A DNA stretch of 64,000 nt, from the NCBI GenBank assembly GCA_963751615.1, contig CAVVVG010000006.1, positions 186,001-250,000 of the forward strand, given 5' to 3'. The notes beneath the pieces are model-generated. The model was given only the letters and a program-made list of their open reading frames with translations, had not been told where the DNA came from and did not search any database. Both the position numbers and the translations under genes were made by a program. Positions 27,037 through 35,776 of this stretch are shown one piece after another (the first letter of the stretch is position 1; every line of letters begins with the position of its first letter). Origin of the DNA: Palsa-892 sp963751615. Lineage in GTDB: Bacteria; Pseudomonadota; Alphaproteobacteria; Rhizobiales; Xanthobacteraceae.

Positions 27037-27138
27037 AAGGAGGTGCGGATGCCAGCCCATCGGGCGATTCAGTACGTCCGAAACATCGTTTCCAAGTCGA
27101 TACTCGGCGGGCTACGTTGTCACCATGTAAGAAACTGA
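27037..27138 (+). pseudogene. transposase C-terminal remnant (IS3-like, probable)
   Basis: A short frame from 27049 reads MPAHRAIQYVRNIVSKSILG then GLRCHHVRN and stop. Many integrase-core transposases end in a run of the form (K)DAPxxRAxQ...xxLGGLHHxYxRx, which this resembles. The rest of the element is missing. An AAGGAGG precedes the ATG, so an independent 29-residue peptide cannot be excluded. Confidence 0.45.
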
Positions 27139-27235
27139 TTTTCGTTACAGACAGCGCCACTTCGACATAGTATGTTTGGGTTTAAGACGCAGCCCCCGTC
27201 GGAACTTAGAAATCGCATCGCATCGGGAGAACATC

Positions 27236-28438
27236 ATGCGTTTCGTCTCGCTGGCCGCATGTTTTTGTGTGGCTCTTGTGTTGCCGTCGCCGGCTTCGGC
27301 GCAAGCGCCGACAGTGATTCGGATCGGCATTCTCAACGATCAAGCTGGCCCCTATGCTGATTTCGGCGGTAAGACATCCGTCACCGCCGCACAAATGGCG
27401 GTCGAGGACTTTGGAGGGAAGGTGCTCGGAAAGCCGGTGGAGATCGTGGTTGGCGATCACCAGAACAAGCCGGACGTCGCGGTCGGCATCGCGCGCCGTT
27501 GGTTCGATATCGAAAATGTCAGCGCTATCGCTGATCTCACGAACTCCGCGGTCGCCATCGCGGTTCAAAAAGTCGCCGCCGACTATGGAAAAATCACGCT
27601 GGCAGTCGGTCCGGCGACAACACGGCTGACCAATGAAGATTGCTCGCCCACCGGATTTCACTGGGCGTTTGATACTTACTCCCAGGCGGTCGGAACCGCG
27701 CGCGCGATCGTTGGGCAAGGCGGCAAGAGTTGGTTCATCTTAGCGGCTGATTATGCCTTCGGCCATCAGATGGCCACCGATCTCTCCCGCGTCGTAAAGG
27801 AAAATGGCGGCACTGTGCTTGGCGAAGTGTTCGTTCCCTTGAATACGCAAGATTTCTCTTCGTTCCTACTTCAGGCGTCCTCGTCCAAGGCGCAGATTAT
27901 CGGTCTTGCAAATGCGGGGGGAGACACGATCAATTCGGTAAAGCAGGCGGCCGATTTTCACATCGCGGCCGGCGGACAAAAGCTTGCGGGTCTTGTCGTC
28001 GTCTTAAGTGACGTTCATGCACTCGGCTTGCCGGTCGCAAATGGCCTGATCTTCACGACCGCATTTTATTGGGACCTGAATGACCAGACGCGCGCGTGGT
28101 CCAAGCGCTTTTTCGATCGTACGGGCCGCATGCCCGGGATGGTGCAGGCCGGCACTTATTCAGCCGTGCTGCATTATCTCAAGGCAGTCGCAGCGGCCGG
28201 AAGTCCAGATGGTAAAGCCGTAGCGGAGAAGATGCGCGAGATCAAAGTGGATGATTTTTTCGCAAAAGGCTTCGTACGCCAAGATGGCCGCATGGTTCAC
28301 GACATGCTTCTCGTTGAGGTGAAAAAACCGGATGAGTCGAAGGCCATGTGGGATTATTACAAGATTCTACGAACCATCGCGGCGAGTGACGCGGTGCAGC
28401 CACTCGACCAGAGCAAATGTGCTCTTGTGAAAAAGTGA
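27236..28438 (+). CDS. branched-chain amino acid-type ABC transporter substrate-binding protein
   Basis: The ATG at 27236 (GGGAGA site 6 bases upstream) starts a signal peptide MRFVSLAACFCVALVLPSPA-SAQ. The mature protein begins PTVIRIGILNDQAGPYADFG, the LivK/Peripla_BP_6 pattern, and runs to 400 residues in total. VNSAV-type ligand contacts cannot be assigned. No permease or ATPase genes adjoin, so it is an orphan binding protein whose transporter lies elsewhere. Confidence 0.92.
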   Translation: MRFVSLAACFCVALVLPSPASAQAPTVIRIGILNDQAGPYADFGGKTSVTAAQMAVEDFGGKVLGKPVEIVVGDHQNKPDVAVGIARRWFDIENVSAIADLTNSAVAIAVQKVAADYGKITLAVGPATTRLTNEDCSPTGFHWAFDTYSQAVGTARAIVGQGGKSWFILAADYAFGHQMATDLSRVVKENGGTVLGEVFVPLNTQDFSSFLLQASSSKAQIIGLANAGGDTINSVKQAADFHIAAGGQKLAGLVVVLSDVHALGLPVANGLIFTTAFYWDLNDQTRAWSKRFFDRTGRMPGMVQAGTYSAVLHYLKAVAAAGSPDGKAVAEKMREIKVDDFFAKGFVRQDGRMVHDMLLVEVKKPDESKAMWDYYKILRTIAASDAVQPLDQSKCALVKK

Positions 28439-28542
28439 GTCGTAGAAAGTTATCGCTGCGACCTATTTCGGACGCATATCAACCTTCTTGTGCTCGGTCA
28501 CGTCGCTTATTGGTTTAACCTCCACCGCCCCATAGCTACGGG

Positions 28543-28971
28543 TTAACCGTGTACAAAGTGCACCAACTGGTCAATTATGAATTTTTGATTGCTGATTATA
28601 CTTTTCACCAAATCTCCAATTGATACAATCCCGATTAATTTTTCTTGATCAAGAACCGGAAGGTGGCGAACTTTCTTGTCACTCATGACTGCCATACATT
28701 CTTCTACAGATTGATCAAGGTGAACATATAAGAATTTCACTTCCATAATGTCACGGACACGAGTATTCGGCGATGCACGTCCCTTTAAAAACACGTTCCG
28801 TGCGTAATGTCGTTCTGTAATGATTCCAACCGGCTTTCCGCCATCGATGACAACTAAAGAACCAACGTTTTGCTCTGCCATTTTTCGTATGGCGTCCAAA
28901 ACAGTGTCATCGGGAGTAATTGTGAAAACATTGCTCCCCTTTTCATGAAGCAACTGTCTAACGGTTGTCAT
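28543..28971 (-). CDS. CBS-domain pair protein
   Basis: This 142-residue cytoplasmic protein consists of two CBS motifs (about residues 8-62 and 72-130), seen as DTVLDAIRKMAEQNVGSLVV ... GIITERHYARNV and QSVEECMAVMSDKKVRHLPV ... GIVSIGDLVKSI. Such stand-alone CBS pairs bind adenosine nucleotides or NAD and sense energy state. The start MTTVRQLLHEKG is chosen because the family begins there. A perfect FNR/FixK-type box is centred 84 bp upstream, which suggests induction at low oxygen. Confidence 0.92.
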   Translation of the reverse strand: MTTVRQLLHEKGSNVFTITPDDTVLDAIRKMAEQNVGSLVVIDGGKPVGIITERHYARNVFLKGRASPNTRVRDIMEVKFLYVHLDQSVEECMAVMSDKKVRHLPVLDQEKLIGIVSIGDLVKSIISNQKFIIDQLVHFVHG

Positions 28972-29048
28972 CTCACGTTCACTCCGAACGGCTAGTAAAA
29001 TCTTTATCTCAATAAAATACAAGGATAGGCAATAGGCAGAAAACCGCG

Positions 29049-29062
29049 TTGATCCACATCAA
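29049..29062. promoter_or_regulatory. FNR/FixK box upstream of the CBS gene
   Basis: TTGATCCACATCAA is a perfect TTGAT-N4-ATCAA palindrome. Its centre is 84 bp upstream of the CBS gene start, which leaves room for class II activation and a short leader. Confidence 0.75.
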
Positions 29063-29288
29063 CGTTAATGCCTGCTGGAACGCGAGAGTTATTTTAGCCG
29101 AATATTTCGGGTTTAATTGCGTCCTTGAGCTCTGCAGAATCTGAGGGCCTCTAGCTTCTAGTAAATCCAGCAGGGAGTTTTTTTGTTGGACGAACTCACG
29201 ACGTGCAAATCGCGGAGGCGTTTAGACGGTATGTCCAATAGCGGCATGAACGAACGTAACAACAGCCGCGCTGAATGGATAAGATTTA

Positions 29289-29876
29289 CTATTGTATCAC
29301 AGCTTTCATTCTTTGAAAAAGCTGACCTTGGCACGCGACAAGTCTTGCTTGAATAAATTGGTCCGCTGGGGGAACCGCGACGACTTCATCCATTGGTAAT
29401 CCGTCAAATTGAATACCTAACAAAAATCCCGTTGCTGCCATTTCCATCGGAAGCGCGAAACTATTTAAATCGTTGTATTTCGTCGCGACAAACCCCGAAA
29501 CGTCCTGCGGTGGCATCTCTGAATAGTCGGTACTTTTGCCAAATTTTTTTGTTTCAACCCAAGCAATAGCGACGCGTTTTGGAGCGGAATTATAAGTGCC
29601 GCTGGCCTTTAGAACCGTGCCAAAACTTTTCTTTGTGGTGAGCAAAAAGAAATTTACCGAGCCGGAAATTTTAACAAAATCGTTTCTGTTATTCTGCCAA
29701 ACAACAATATACGAAATTCCACAACCATTGATTTGACCTTTTTCAGTGTAGACCTGAGCATTGTATTGCCAGCTATTTGGCTGCATTTCCATTTTGGCAT
29801 AACAGATCGGTGAAAAAACTATCGCGACGACAGAAACTAAGAATCCAATTCGCTGCCATACGCTGATTTTGTTCAT
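29289..29876 (-). CDS. secreted hypothetical protein (195 aa)
   Basis: A signal peptide (RIGFLVSVVAIVFSPICYA) precedes a mature domain of about 168 residues that looks like a beta-rich periplasmic protein (YNAQVYTEKGQINGCGISYI, then VAIAWVETKKFGKSTDYSEM). Two cysteines (in NGCGIS and LVACQG) could form a disulfide. I do not recognise the family. Neighbours give no functional clue. Confidence 0.65.
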   Translation of the reverse strand: MNKISVWQRIGFLVSVVAIVFSPICYAKMEMQPNSWQYNAQVYTEKGQINGCGISYIVVWQNNRNDFVKISGSVNFFLLTTKKSFGTVLKASGTYNSAPKRVAIAWVETKKFGKSTDYSEMPPQDVSGFVATKYNDLNSFALPMEMAATGFLLGIQFDGLPMDEVVAVPPADQFIQARLVACQGQLFQRMKAVIQ

Positions 29877-30057
29877 ATGATGTTTTTTTGTGAGGTGCAT
29901 GACTACCATGGCATCTTAGTGAGTTTTCCTGATAATTAAAGGAAGTAAAAGATGCGTAATGACGTGCGGTGGCATTCAAAACTACATTCACGGTGATCAC
30001 CAAAAGCGATCGTGGTCGATGCCTAATTCGATGGACCCGCAAAAGCAGAAGAGACGC

Positions 30058-31608
30058 TCAATATGCGCTCTCAGCATGTAAAAGTGCGAACGGCGTCCGC
30101 GCGAGAATATGAAGATCAAAAAATACCGACCAGTTCTCGATATAATAAAGATCGTGTTCGACGCGACGTTGGATTTTTTCGTTGGTATCGGTCTCACCGC
30201 GCCAGCCATTGACCTGTGCCCAGCCCGTGATACCTGGCTTAACGCGATGGCGGGCAAAATAACCATCTACAACTTCGTCAAAGAGCTGGTTTCCGGCTTC
30301 GGAGTGAAGTGCGTGAGGCCGAGGGCCAACCAGCGAAAGGTTACCCTTGATAGCGACATTGATCAGTTGCGGAAGTTCGTCGAGACTGGTCTTGCGGATA
30401 AAGCGGCCGATACGAGTCACGCGCGGATCGTCCTTGGTAACTGATTGTTTTCCATCTGCATCGCTTTGTTCAATATACATGGAACGGAACTTGAGCACTT
30501 CAATCAGCTCGTTGTTAAACCCATAACGTTTCTGCCTAAAGAAAACAGGGCCGCTGCTGTCGAGTTTAATTGCGATCGCGCAAAGCACCATGAGGGGCAG
30601 GGCTGCAATCAGCAGGAGCGATCCGATGATACGATCGAACAACCATTTGGCGACGTAATTCCAGTCCGCGATCGGTTTATCCAGAACGTGGAGAGTTGGA
30701 ACGTTGCCAATGTAGGAATATGCCCGCGGGTGAAAACGGACCTTACTCGCATGCGCCGCAAAGCGCAGTTCGACCGGCAAAACTGAAAGCTTCCGCAACA
30801 TTTGCAGCACGCGATCCTCGGCAGTGATGGGGATTGAGACAAGCAGCAAATCGATGCGGGTCATGCGGGCGAATTCGACTAACTCATCTACGGTGCCAAG
30901 TTTTGCGAGACCTGCGATACGCGGCGGTGAGCGGTCATTATTATTTCGGTCATCGAACACTCCGAGGATATCGATGTCGGAATCTCGCTGAGCTTCGAGC
31001 GTACGAATCAAATTTTCTCCGTCAGCGCCACCACCAACAATGACGGTCCGTCGAACGAGACGCCCTTGGTGCGACCAGTGGCGAACGAGTGACGAAATCA
31101 CGAGCCGTCCGGCACAGAGAAACAGTAACGTGCCCCCATACCAGGTTGCGGCCCATACGCGGGAAAAATCATCTTCCGGCCGAACGAAAAACGTCGTGGC
31201 GCCCGCCAATAAAAACATCATCGACCAGATTGCCGCGACACGGCTCAATTGTTCGATCCGAGTGCGTAGTGCTGTCACACGGTAAAGATTAGCGATTTGA
31301 AATACGACGATTGCGCCCAAAGCCATGGCCAGCATCGCAACAAGGTAACGCCAAAAAAGCGCTTCGTGCGCCTGGACATTGCCGTTGAACATTGCAAGGC
31401 CGATGGCGACGATTGCAATGAATTCATAGAGGCGAATGATCCCGCCAAGGACTAGCGCCGAGATTGATGAAGGGGCCGGCTTGGCTGCAACCAAACGTGC
31501 GAACGGGCTAAGTTTGACGCGCTTGGTGGGAGCGACACCCGCGGCCGATGCCGTTCCGCCACGCGCGCGTTCAGCTCGCAGTATTTTGTCCGCGTCAAAT
31601 TGAATCAC
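30058..31608 (-). CDS. undecaprenyl-phosphate glucose phosphotransferase (WcaJ/ExoY type)
   Basis: This 516-residue polyisoprenyl-phosphate sugar phosphotransferase starts exopolysaccharide repeat units by moving a sugar phosphate to the lipid carrier. The N-terminal half has four membrane segments, then a Rossmann-like CoA-binding-type domain (VRRTVIVGGGADGENLIRTL). The C-terminal catalytic domain shows FFRQKRYGFNNELIEVLKFR, RKTSLDELPQLINV, GNLSLVGPRPHALH and VKPGITGWAQVNGWRGET. No other polysaccharide genes are adjacent. Confidence 0.93.
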   Translation of the reverse strand: MIQFDADKILRAERARGGTASAAGVAPTKRVKLSPFARLVAAKPAPSSISALVLGGIIRLYEFIAIVAIGLAMFNGNVQAHEALFWRYLVAMLAMALGAIVVFQIANLYRVTALRTRIEQLSRVAAIWSMMFLLAGATTFFVRPEDDFSRVWAATWYGGTLLFLCAGRLVISSLVRHWSHQGRLVRRTVIVGGGADGENLIRTLEAQRDSDIDILGVFDDRNNNDRSPPRIAGLAKLGTVDELVEFARMTRIDLLLVSIPITAEDRVLQMLRKLSVLPVELRFAAHASKVRFHPRAYSYIGNVPTLHVLDKPIADWNYVAKWLFDRIIGSLLLIAALPLMVLCAIAIKLDSSGPVFFRQKRYGFNNELIEVLKFRSMYIEQSDADGKQSVTKDDPRVTRIGRFIRKTSLDELPQLINVAIKGNLSLVGPRPHALHSEAGNQLFDEVVDGYFARHRVKPGITGWAQVNGWRGETDTNEKIQRRVEHDLYYIENWSVFFDLHILARTPFALLHAESAY

Positions 31609-32000
31609 GTTTCACCCCGTACTAGCATAAATTTTCTCGTCGATCCTGATATGGAGCCAGCGTTGCACAAGGGCGGCGATGGACGGGAAGTTAGAAGGTA
31701 TTTCTGTCGGAAGGTTTAATGAAAGCCTTTACCATTGGCCGCTGGCCGTGGAGAGAAAGCCTACCGGTCCTAGTCATGTGCGACTTTTCGAAGGTAAAAA
31801 GCCAAACTGTATTAAGTTTTGATTTGCTTTGTTTTTGCTGGACGAATCCGCTGCGCAGATCTCAGATGGGTTTAGTCGGGATGTCCGCTCATGTCAGTGA
31901 ATTGACGTGCCAAACGCGATGACGAATATCTGTTGTTAGGGCAGGAACGGACATGGTGCAGACATTCCGCGACGTCTAGCTTTGCACCAAAGTGCGAATA
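31609..32000. other. gap without recognised gene
   Basis: About 390 bases between the sugar transferase start and the RcnA-like gene. A 67-codon + strand frame at 31719 has a GGAAGG before it, but its protein is unlike any family and includes a copy-like stretch (gggatgtccgctcatgtc) of the dispersed palindromic repeat. I do not annotate it as a gene. Confidence 0.4.
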
Positions 32001-33077
32001 TCAAGATTTGACAGTCAATCCAGCCCAACCCAGATAGGCAGTGTAAAGGCCAACGCTAATTATGAGCAAGCTCGACAAGTAGGGTGCACGCTGTGCTAGC
32101 TCGCCAAATACTGACCAGCGTTGCGAGACATGGCGGACGCTAAGAGCTGCCGCTACGCCAACTGTCACCATCGTTATCGCCAATCCTATGCTGAAACAAA
32201 GCACCAGCATCGCACCCAGCGTGAACTGTTTGAGTTGCAGGCACAGCAACAGAATGGTGATAGACGCTGGACAGGGGATAAGCCCGCCGCTTAGACCAAA
32301 CATCACGATTTGACCGGTTGTTATTTGGCGGTTGCCAAAACGCCGTTGAATGTCGCTGGCATGCGCGCGCTCGTGCGCGTCTTTAAATTCCACCGAACCG
32401 GCGTGCTCATGATCGTGTTCGTGAAATTCCATTTCATAGGTTTCGATGTCACCGCCGTGATTGACGTTCACGCGAGCGGTAAAAGCGTGTGGCTCCGGAA
32501 TTTCATTGACAGATTGCAGATAGTCGCCAGACGCGACGAAAGTGAACACCTGGCGTTCGCCGTTCGCGCGAACGGTTTCAATGCTGACATTGTGGGCCGC
32601 AAGTTGCACACCACTCTTCAAGCGAACTCGCCAGCGCGGAGGCACATTTTCCTCGAACACTTCGAGGGTCAGTAGCCCTTTTACAGTTTTAATTTCACGG
32701 AATTCCTCGCCATGATGATGGTTGTGAGCTTGTTTCAGACGCCATGTTCGCCAGAACATCCATAGGGCGATGCCAATAATGATCACGGCAGAGACAAGTT
32801 GGAAATACGGTTCTGTCGTTTCCGTATTCCATTGCGAACCAAAATGCAGGCCAACCAGCGCAATCCCCCAAACTATGGCGGTATGCGAGACAGTCGCGGC
32901 TAGTCCCAGCAATGCGGCCTGCATTACCGTGCCGTGCACAGCAATGATGAAGGCGGCCATCATCGTTTTCGAATGGCCGGGTTCAAGTCCATGCAATGTG
33001 CCAAGCAAAATAGCACTTGGGACAAACAGCCAAGCGTGGGCGGTGCCTTGTTGGAGCAGTTCGGTAAAACTACCCAT
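32001..33077 (-). CDS. nickel/cobalt exporter, RcnA/NicO family
   Basis: The 358-residue membrane protein opens with SAILLGTLHGLEPGHSKTMM, the HxxxxGH-type motif of RcnA/NiCoT proteins. A His-rich cytoplasmic loop (QAHNHHHGEE and EFHEHDHEHAG) sits in the middle, and the second half has GLSGGLIPCPASITILLLCL. RcnA exports Ni(II) and Co(II). The central 110-residue insert between the His stretches is larger than in E. coli RcnA. A perfect FNR/FixK-type box is centred 86 bp upstream of the start. Confidence 0.88.
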   Translation of the reverse strand: MGSFTELLQQGTAHAWLFVPSAILLGTLHGLEPGHSKTMMAAFIIAVHGTVMQAALLGLAATVSHTAIVWGIALVGLHFGSQWNTETTEPYFQLVSAVIIIGIALWMFWRTWRLKQAHNHHHGEEFREIKTVKGLLTLEVFEENVPPRWRVRLKSGVQLAAHNVSIETVRANGERQVFTFVASGDYLQSVNEIPEPHAFTARVNVNHGGDIETYEMEFHEHDHEHAGSVEFKDAHERAHASDIQRRFGNRQITTGQIVMFGLSGGLIPCPASITILLLCLQLKQFTLGAMLVLCFSIGLAITMVTVGVAAALSVRHVSQRWSVFGELAQRAPYLSSLLIISVGLYTAYLGWAGLTVKS

Positions 33078-33156
33078 TGGGGTTTACTTTTGCAGCTCTA
33101 TTTCGTTCGGTTACTTGAGCCATATACACACGACAGTAGTCAATTCTGCTGCACTT

Positions 33157-33170
33157 TTGATCTATATCAA
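33157..33170. promoter_or_regulatory. FNR/FixK box upstream of the RcnA-like gene
   Basis: TTGATCTATATCAA is a perfect TTGAT-N4-ATCAA site, centred 86 bp before the RcnA-like start. This is almost the same distance as at the CBS gene. Confidence 0.72.
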
Positions 33171-33256
33171 CGCCATGCCAAGTGAAATATGAAATTTTTA
33201 TTTTGTATTCAGATGCAATTTGGCCTTTCCTTTTCACAATGGTATCTGAAATCGAG

Positions 33257-33286
33257 AAACCCCGGCAGATGAGGCCGGGGTTTTTT
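33257..33286 (+). terminator. rho-independent terminator without an obvious + strand gene before it
   Basis: A perfect 10-bp stem (aaaccccggc / gccggggttt) with loop agatgag is followed by a T run on the + strand. The only upstream genes are on the minus strand, so it may end a short unannotated transcript that begins near 33170. Confidence 0.75.
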
Positions 33287-33344
33287 GCCGAATGAATTCA
33301 CTTTACAAGGATCGCAGAGATGCGCGGTCACAAAGGGGGGCTAA

Positions 33345-33791
33345 ATGAAATATCCGTTTACTCTGTTCGCGGTCGGAGCGTTTGCAACAATATGTGCAGC
33401 AGCCTACGCGCAGAGCACCGACACAAGCGTCATCAAACTTCCACAGGACATCGAGTTTAAAGGTCCTCTGACGGGCGCGCCGCAAACCGCCGTGCTGTAC
33501 GGCGACCCGACAAAGCCCGGGATATTCGTCACGCGCGTTAAGTTTTCGTCAGGCTGGAAGGACATGCCGCACTGGCATCCCGATGAAGTCCGCACAGTTG
33601 CCGTCCTATCCGGCACTTTCTATTTCGCATCCGGCGATAAATGGGATGAAAGCAAGTTAAAGGCGTACCCCGCCGGCACGTTCTATTCCGAACCCTCGAA
33701 GGCTTCGCACTACACATGGGCGAAGGATGGCGAGGTAATTATACAGGTCACTGGGATTGGACCATCTGGAAAAACATTTATTCCCCAATAA
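33345..33791 (+). CDS. secreted cupin-domain protein
   Basis: This 148-residue protein has a signal peptide (FTLFAVGAFATICAAAYAQ) and a single cupin barrel: MPHWHPDEVRTVAVLSGTFY holds the HxH...E metal ligands, and PSKASHYTWAKDGEVIIQV the second motif. It binds a metal and may protect against, or process, a small anion or organic compound in the periplasm. The exact activity cannot be given. Confidence 0.88.
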   Translation: MKYPFTLFAVGAFATICAAAYAQSTDTSVIKLPQDIEFKGPLTGAPQTAVLYGDPTKPGIFVTRVKFSSGWKDMPHWHPDEVRTVAVLSGTFYFASGDKWDESKLKAYPAGTFYSEPSKASHYTWAKDGEVIIQVTGIGPSGKTFIPQ

Positions 33792-33917
33792 CAACCAAGC
33801 GCGCGACAACATCGAAACCTCAGCATTACGCCGGGGGTTTTCTTTGGACAAATGCTTCGCGCCTGCAAACGTAAGCTTCTTACGAAATACTTCCAGTCAA
33901 TGCTAACTTGTTCGAAA

Positions 33918-34040
33918 CTACGAAACAAAAGCCCAAAACGCGACAGTGATCATCGCGAGCAGCACTATTCCCAGTATGACTACCTGATTTATTGCATCGA
34001 AAGCTCTGTTTTGAGTTTGATAATCTCTGTCCATCGTCAT
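33918..34040 (-). CDS. micro-membrane protein E (40 aa)
   Basis: A GAGG site lies before the ATG, in the same GAGGTGTCC context as micro-membrane protein D. The product has a polar start (MTMDRDYQTQNRAFDAINQV) and one helix (VILGIVLLAMITVAFWAFVS). A perfect FNR/FixK-type box is centred 106 bp upstream. It is not an obvious sequence relative of B or D, but shares size and topology. Confidence 0.68.
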   Translation of the reverse strand: MTMDRDYQTQNRAFDAINQVVILGIVLLAMITVAFWAFVS

Positions 34041-34139
34041 GGGACACCTCGAACTCCTGCGGAGCGTTAAGGCAGTCGCTTCGACTTTTCGGATCACTAC
34101 CTAAGTTTTTTTATGATATACTTTAGTTGTTGCCGCGCG

Positions 34140-34153
34140 TTGATCCAAATCAA
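34140..34153. promoter_or_regulatory. FNR/FixK box upstream of micro-membrane protein E
   Basis: TTGATCCAAATCAA is a perfect match to TTGAT-N4-ATCAA, centred 106 bp before the small gene's start. Confidence 0.72.
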
Positions 34154-34298
34154 TGACCGCTTAAAATCTCGATAGAATTACTTGGGATACTCGTCGCCCA
34201 CTTTTCATTGAAAACGTCTCGCTCGTATTTGTGCGTAAGCCAATCCCAGAAAAACCCACTGATCAAGCGGCTCCTCGAAGACGCTGGTTGGTCCGTCG

Positions 34299-34685
34299 CT
34301 AGTTTTTCTTTTTCTGAGCCGCTTTGAACTTGCTGAGTTCGCGCTGGAGTAAGTTGTTTCCGCGTTCCGCTATGGCAGGTTCTAGAGCTTCTGTTGCTAC
34401 CGATATAGCAGCAATATAGCGTTCCGCATCATCTTTGATTAAATGATACGGAATATCGAGTTTTCGAAGCTCGAATTCAGATGCAAAATCTTTTACGATA
34501 CTAAGCGGTTTAACGTCCAAAGGGTTATTTGCCATGTTCTTGTATGCGGCAATCCATTGGCCGGTGAGTTCCTCGACGGAAAGAGATTTGTAGAGCTGCC
34601 CGCGTTTAATATAGTTGGCGGCATCCTCGATCCATGTGCTTTGCATCCACTCAAGCAGGTCCTTTTCATCGTGTTGGTTTGTCAT
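34299..34685 (-). CDS. hypothetical soluble protein (128 aa)
   Basis: The protein is mostly helical and charged: DEKDLLEWMQSTWIEDAANY, YKSLSVEELTGQWIAAYKNM, and a basic C-terminus FKAAQKKKN. It has no signal peptide or membrane segment. I do not recognise the family. MTNQHDEKD at 34685 is the likelier start; an ATG nine codons upstream is possible. Confidence 0.6.
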   Translation of the reverse strand: MTNQHDEKDLLEWMQSTWIEDAANYIKRGQLYKSLSVEELTGQWIAAYKNMANNPLDVKPLSIVKDFASEFELRKLDIPYHLIKDDAERYIAAISVATEALEPAIAERGNNLLQRELSKFKAAQKKKN

Positions 34686-34850
34686 GGACTCTGAATCATC
34701 GCGATTGAGCATTATTCTGACCGAATGCCTTTCATAACATTTCCGATTTAGCCGCTCCAGCTCGGCAGGATCCTACAATAGCAAGACCGTCACTTAAATC
34801 GAACTTCTTTGTTATCTTCTAAGTGCGTAGCGATGCGAAACAGCGATGCG

Positions 34851-35435
34851 CTAATTTCTCTTACGCTCAAGGTAAGAACCCACGACCGGTGCAGCAAAAG
34901 CAAGTGGCCACAGAAATTTCGTAAGTTGCGGGCTAAAAAGTGCGACGATAGAAGCGACGAGAAAGATTATGGTTGAGAAAGCCGACCCGGCGACCATCCA
35001 CCAGTCACGGTGGGGCGCGACTGCGATCAACCACAAAAAAACATTGAGCACGGAAATCAGCGTCAAGTGGAGGCCGTATAGAGCGATGATATCGCTAGCG
35101 TCCGGGTAACTGCCATAGAGACCAGTGGTCACAGGCAAAAGTATGATAGAGAGCAGAAACAGAAGGTTGAGCATTACCGCGAGCCGGCTAGCCTTAGGTG
35201 CGTAGGCCAGCCGACGGTGATGGCTAAACCAGAATATTCCTGCGACGCTGAAGCTGAGCAGCAGGGTCAATAAATGCGGCGCATAAGAATGCCAAATCGC
35301 TCCCCACGTCGGATCAGCGGTAAGCAGCCGCCCCTTCGGAATGTCATAGGCGAGTAACGTCATTGCGACGCCAAAGATGGTATTGCTCAGCGCTTCGAAG
35401 CGCCGCATCTCAAAAAGGCTCTTTTTATTCGCCAT
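34851..35435 (-). CDS. TMEM175-family (DUF1211) predicted potassium channel
   Basis: The 194-residue protein has six hydrophobic segments. The first helix carries RFEALSNTIFGVAMTLLAYD, a variant of the RxxxFSD motif that lines the pore of bacterial TMEM175 potassium channels; here FSD has become LSN. A second conserved stretch is LLSFSVAGIFWFSHHRRLAY. The weakened motif means conduction is not assured. Confidence 0.8.
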   Translation of the reverse strand: MANKKSLFEMRRFEALSNTIFGVAMTLLAYDIPKGRLLTADPTWGAIWHSYAPHLLTLLLSFSVAGIFWFSHHRRLAYAPKASRLAVMLNLLFLLSIILLPVTTGLYGSYPDASDIIALYGLHLTLISVLNVFLWLIAVAPHRDWWMVAGSAFSTIIFLVASIVALFSPQLTKFLWPLAFAAPVVGSYLERKRN

Positions 35436-35524
35436 TTGTGGACCCAGACCCAGACGAAGCAAAATTAGCACGTCATTCCTTCAATGACAGGCGACTAATG
35501 GATCGCCATTCCCAATGTCCCGCC

Positions 35525-35559
35525 CGACAAATGTCCGCTATTGGGGGGAAAGCAAACAT
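35525..35559 (-). repeat. dispersed palindromic repeat, copy 1
   Basis: Read on the minus strand, this 35-bp sequence (atgtttgctttcccccc then aatagcggacatttgtcg) is nearly the same as the copy at 45998-46032. Inverted arms are partly decayed (tgtttgct / agcggaca). Confidence 0.65.
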
Positions 35560-35776
35560 CAACGTTAGAGATTTTCACATCCGCTTTTGAGCCGGAACAG
35601 ACATTCGTTCTGCTTAGGCCTGAAGCAGAGACCGGGGGCGTAAGTACGACGGGACGCAGCTAGTTGTAGCCCAGACAACGGCTCGCTAATGTTGTCGTCG
35701 GGGCTGGCGGAAATGAGGGTGACGCTACAAAATCCGTCAGACCCATCAATCAAGCTGAAACCGTGGTAAGCGCCGC

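Noticed and set aside
31719..31922. 67-codon + strand frame
   Set aside because: Despite a GGAAGG before it, composition is not protein-like and it includes a trace of the dispersed repeat.
33078..33156. Cobalamin or nickel riboswitch before the RcnA-like gene
   Set aside because: The leader is short and shows none of the expected conserved boxes.
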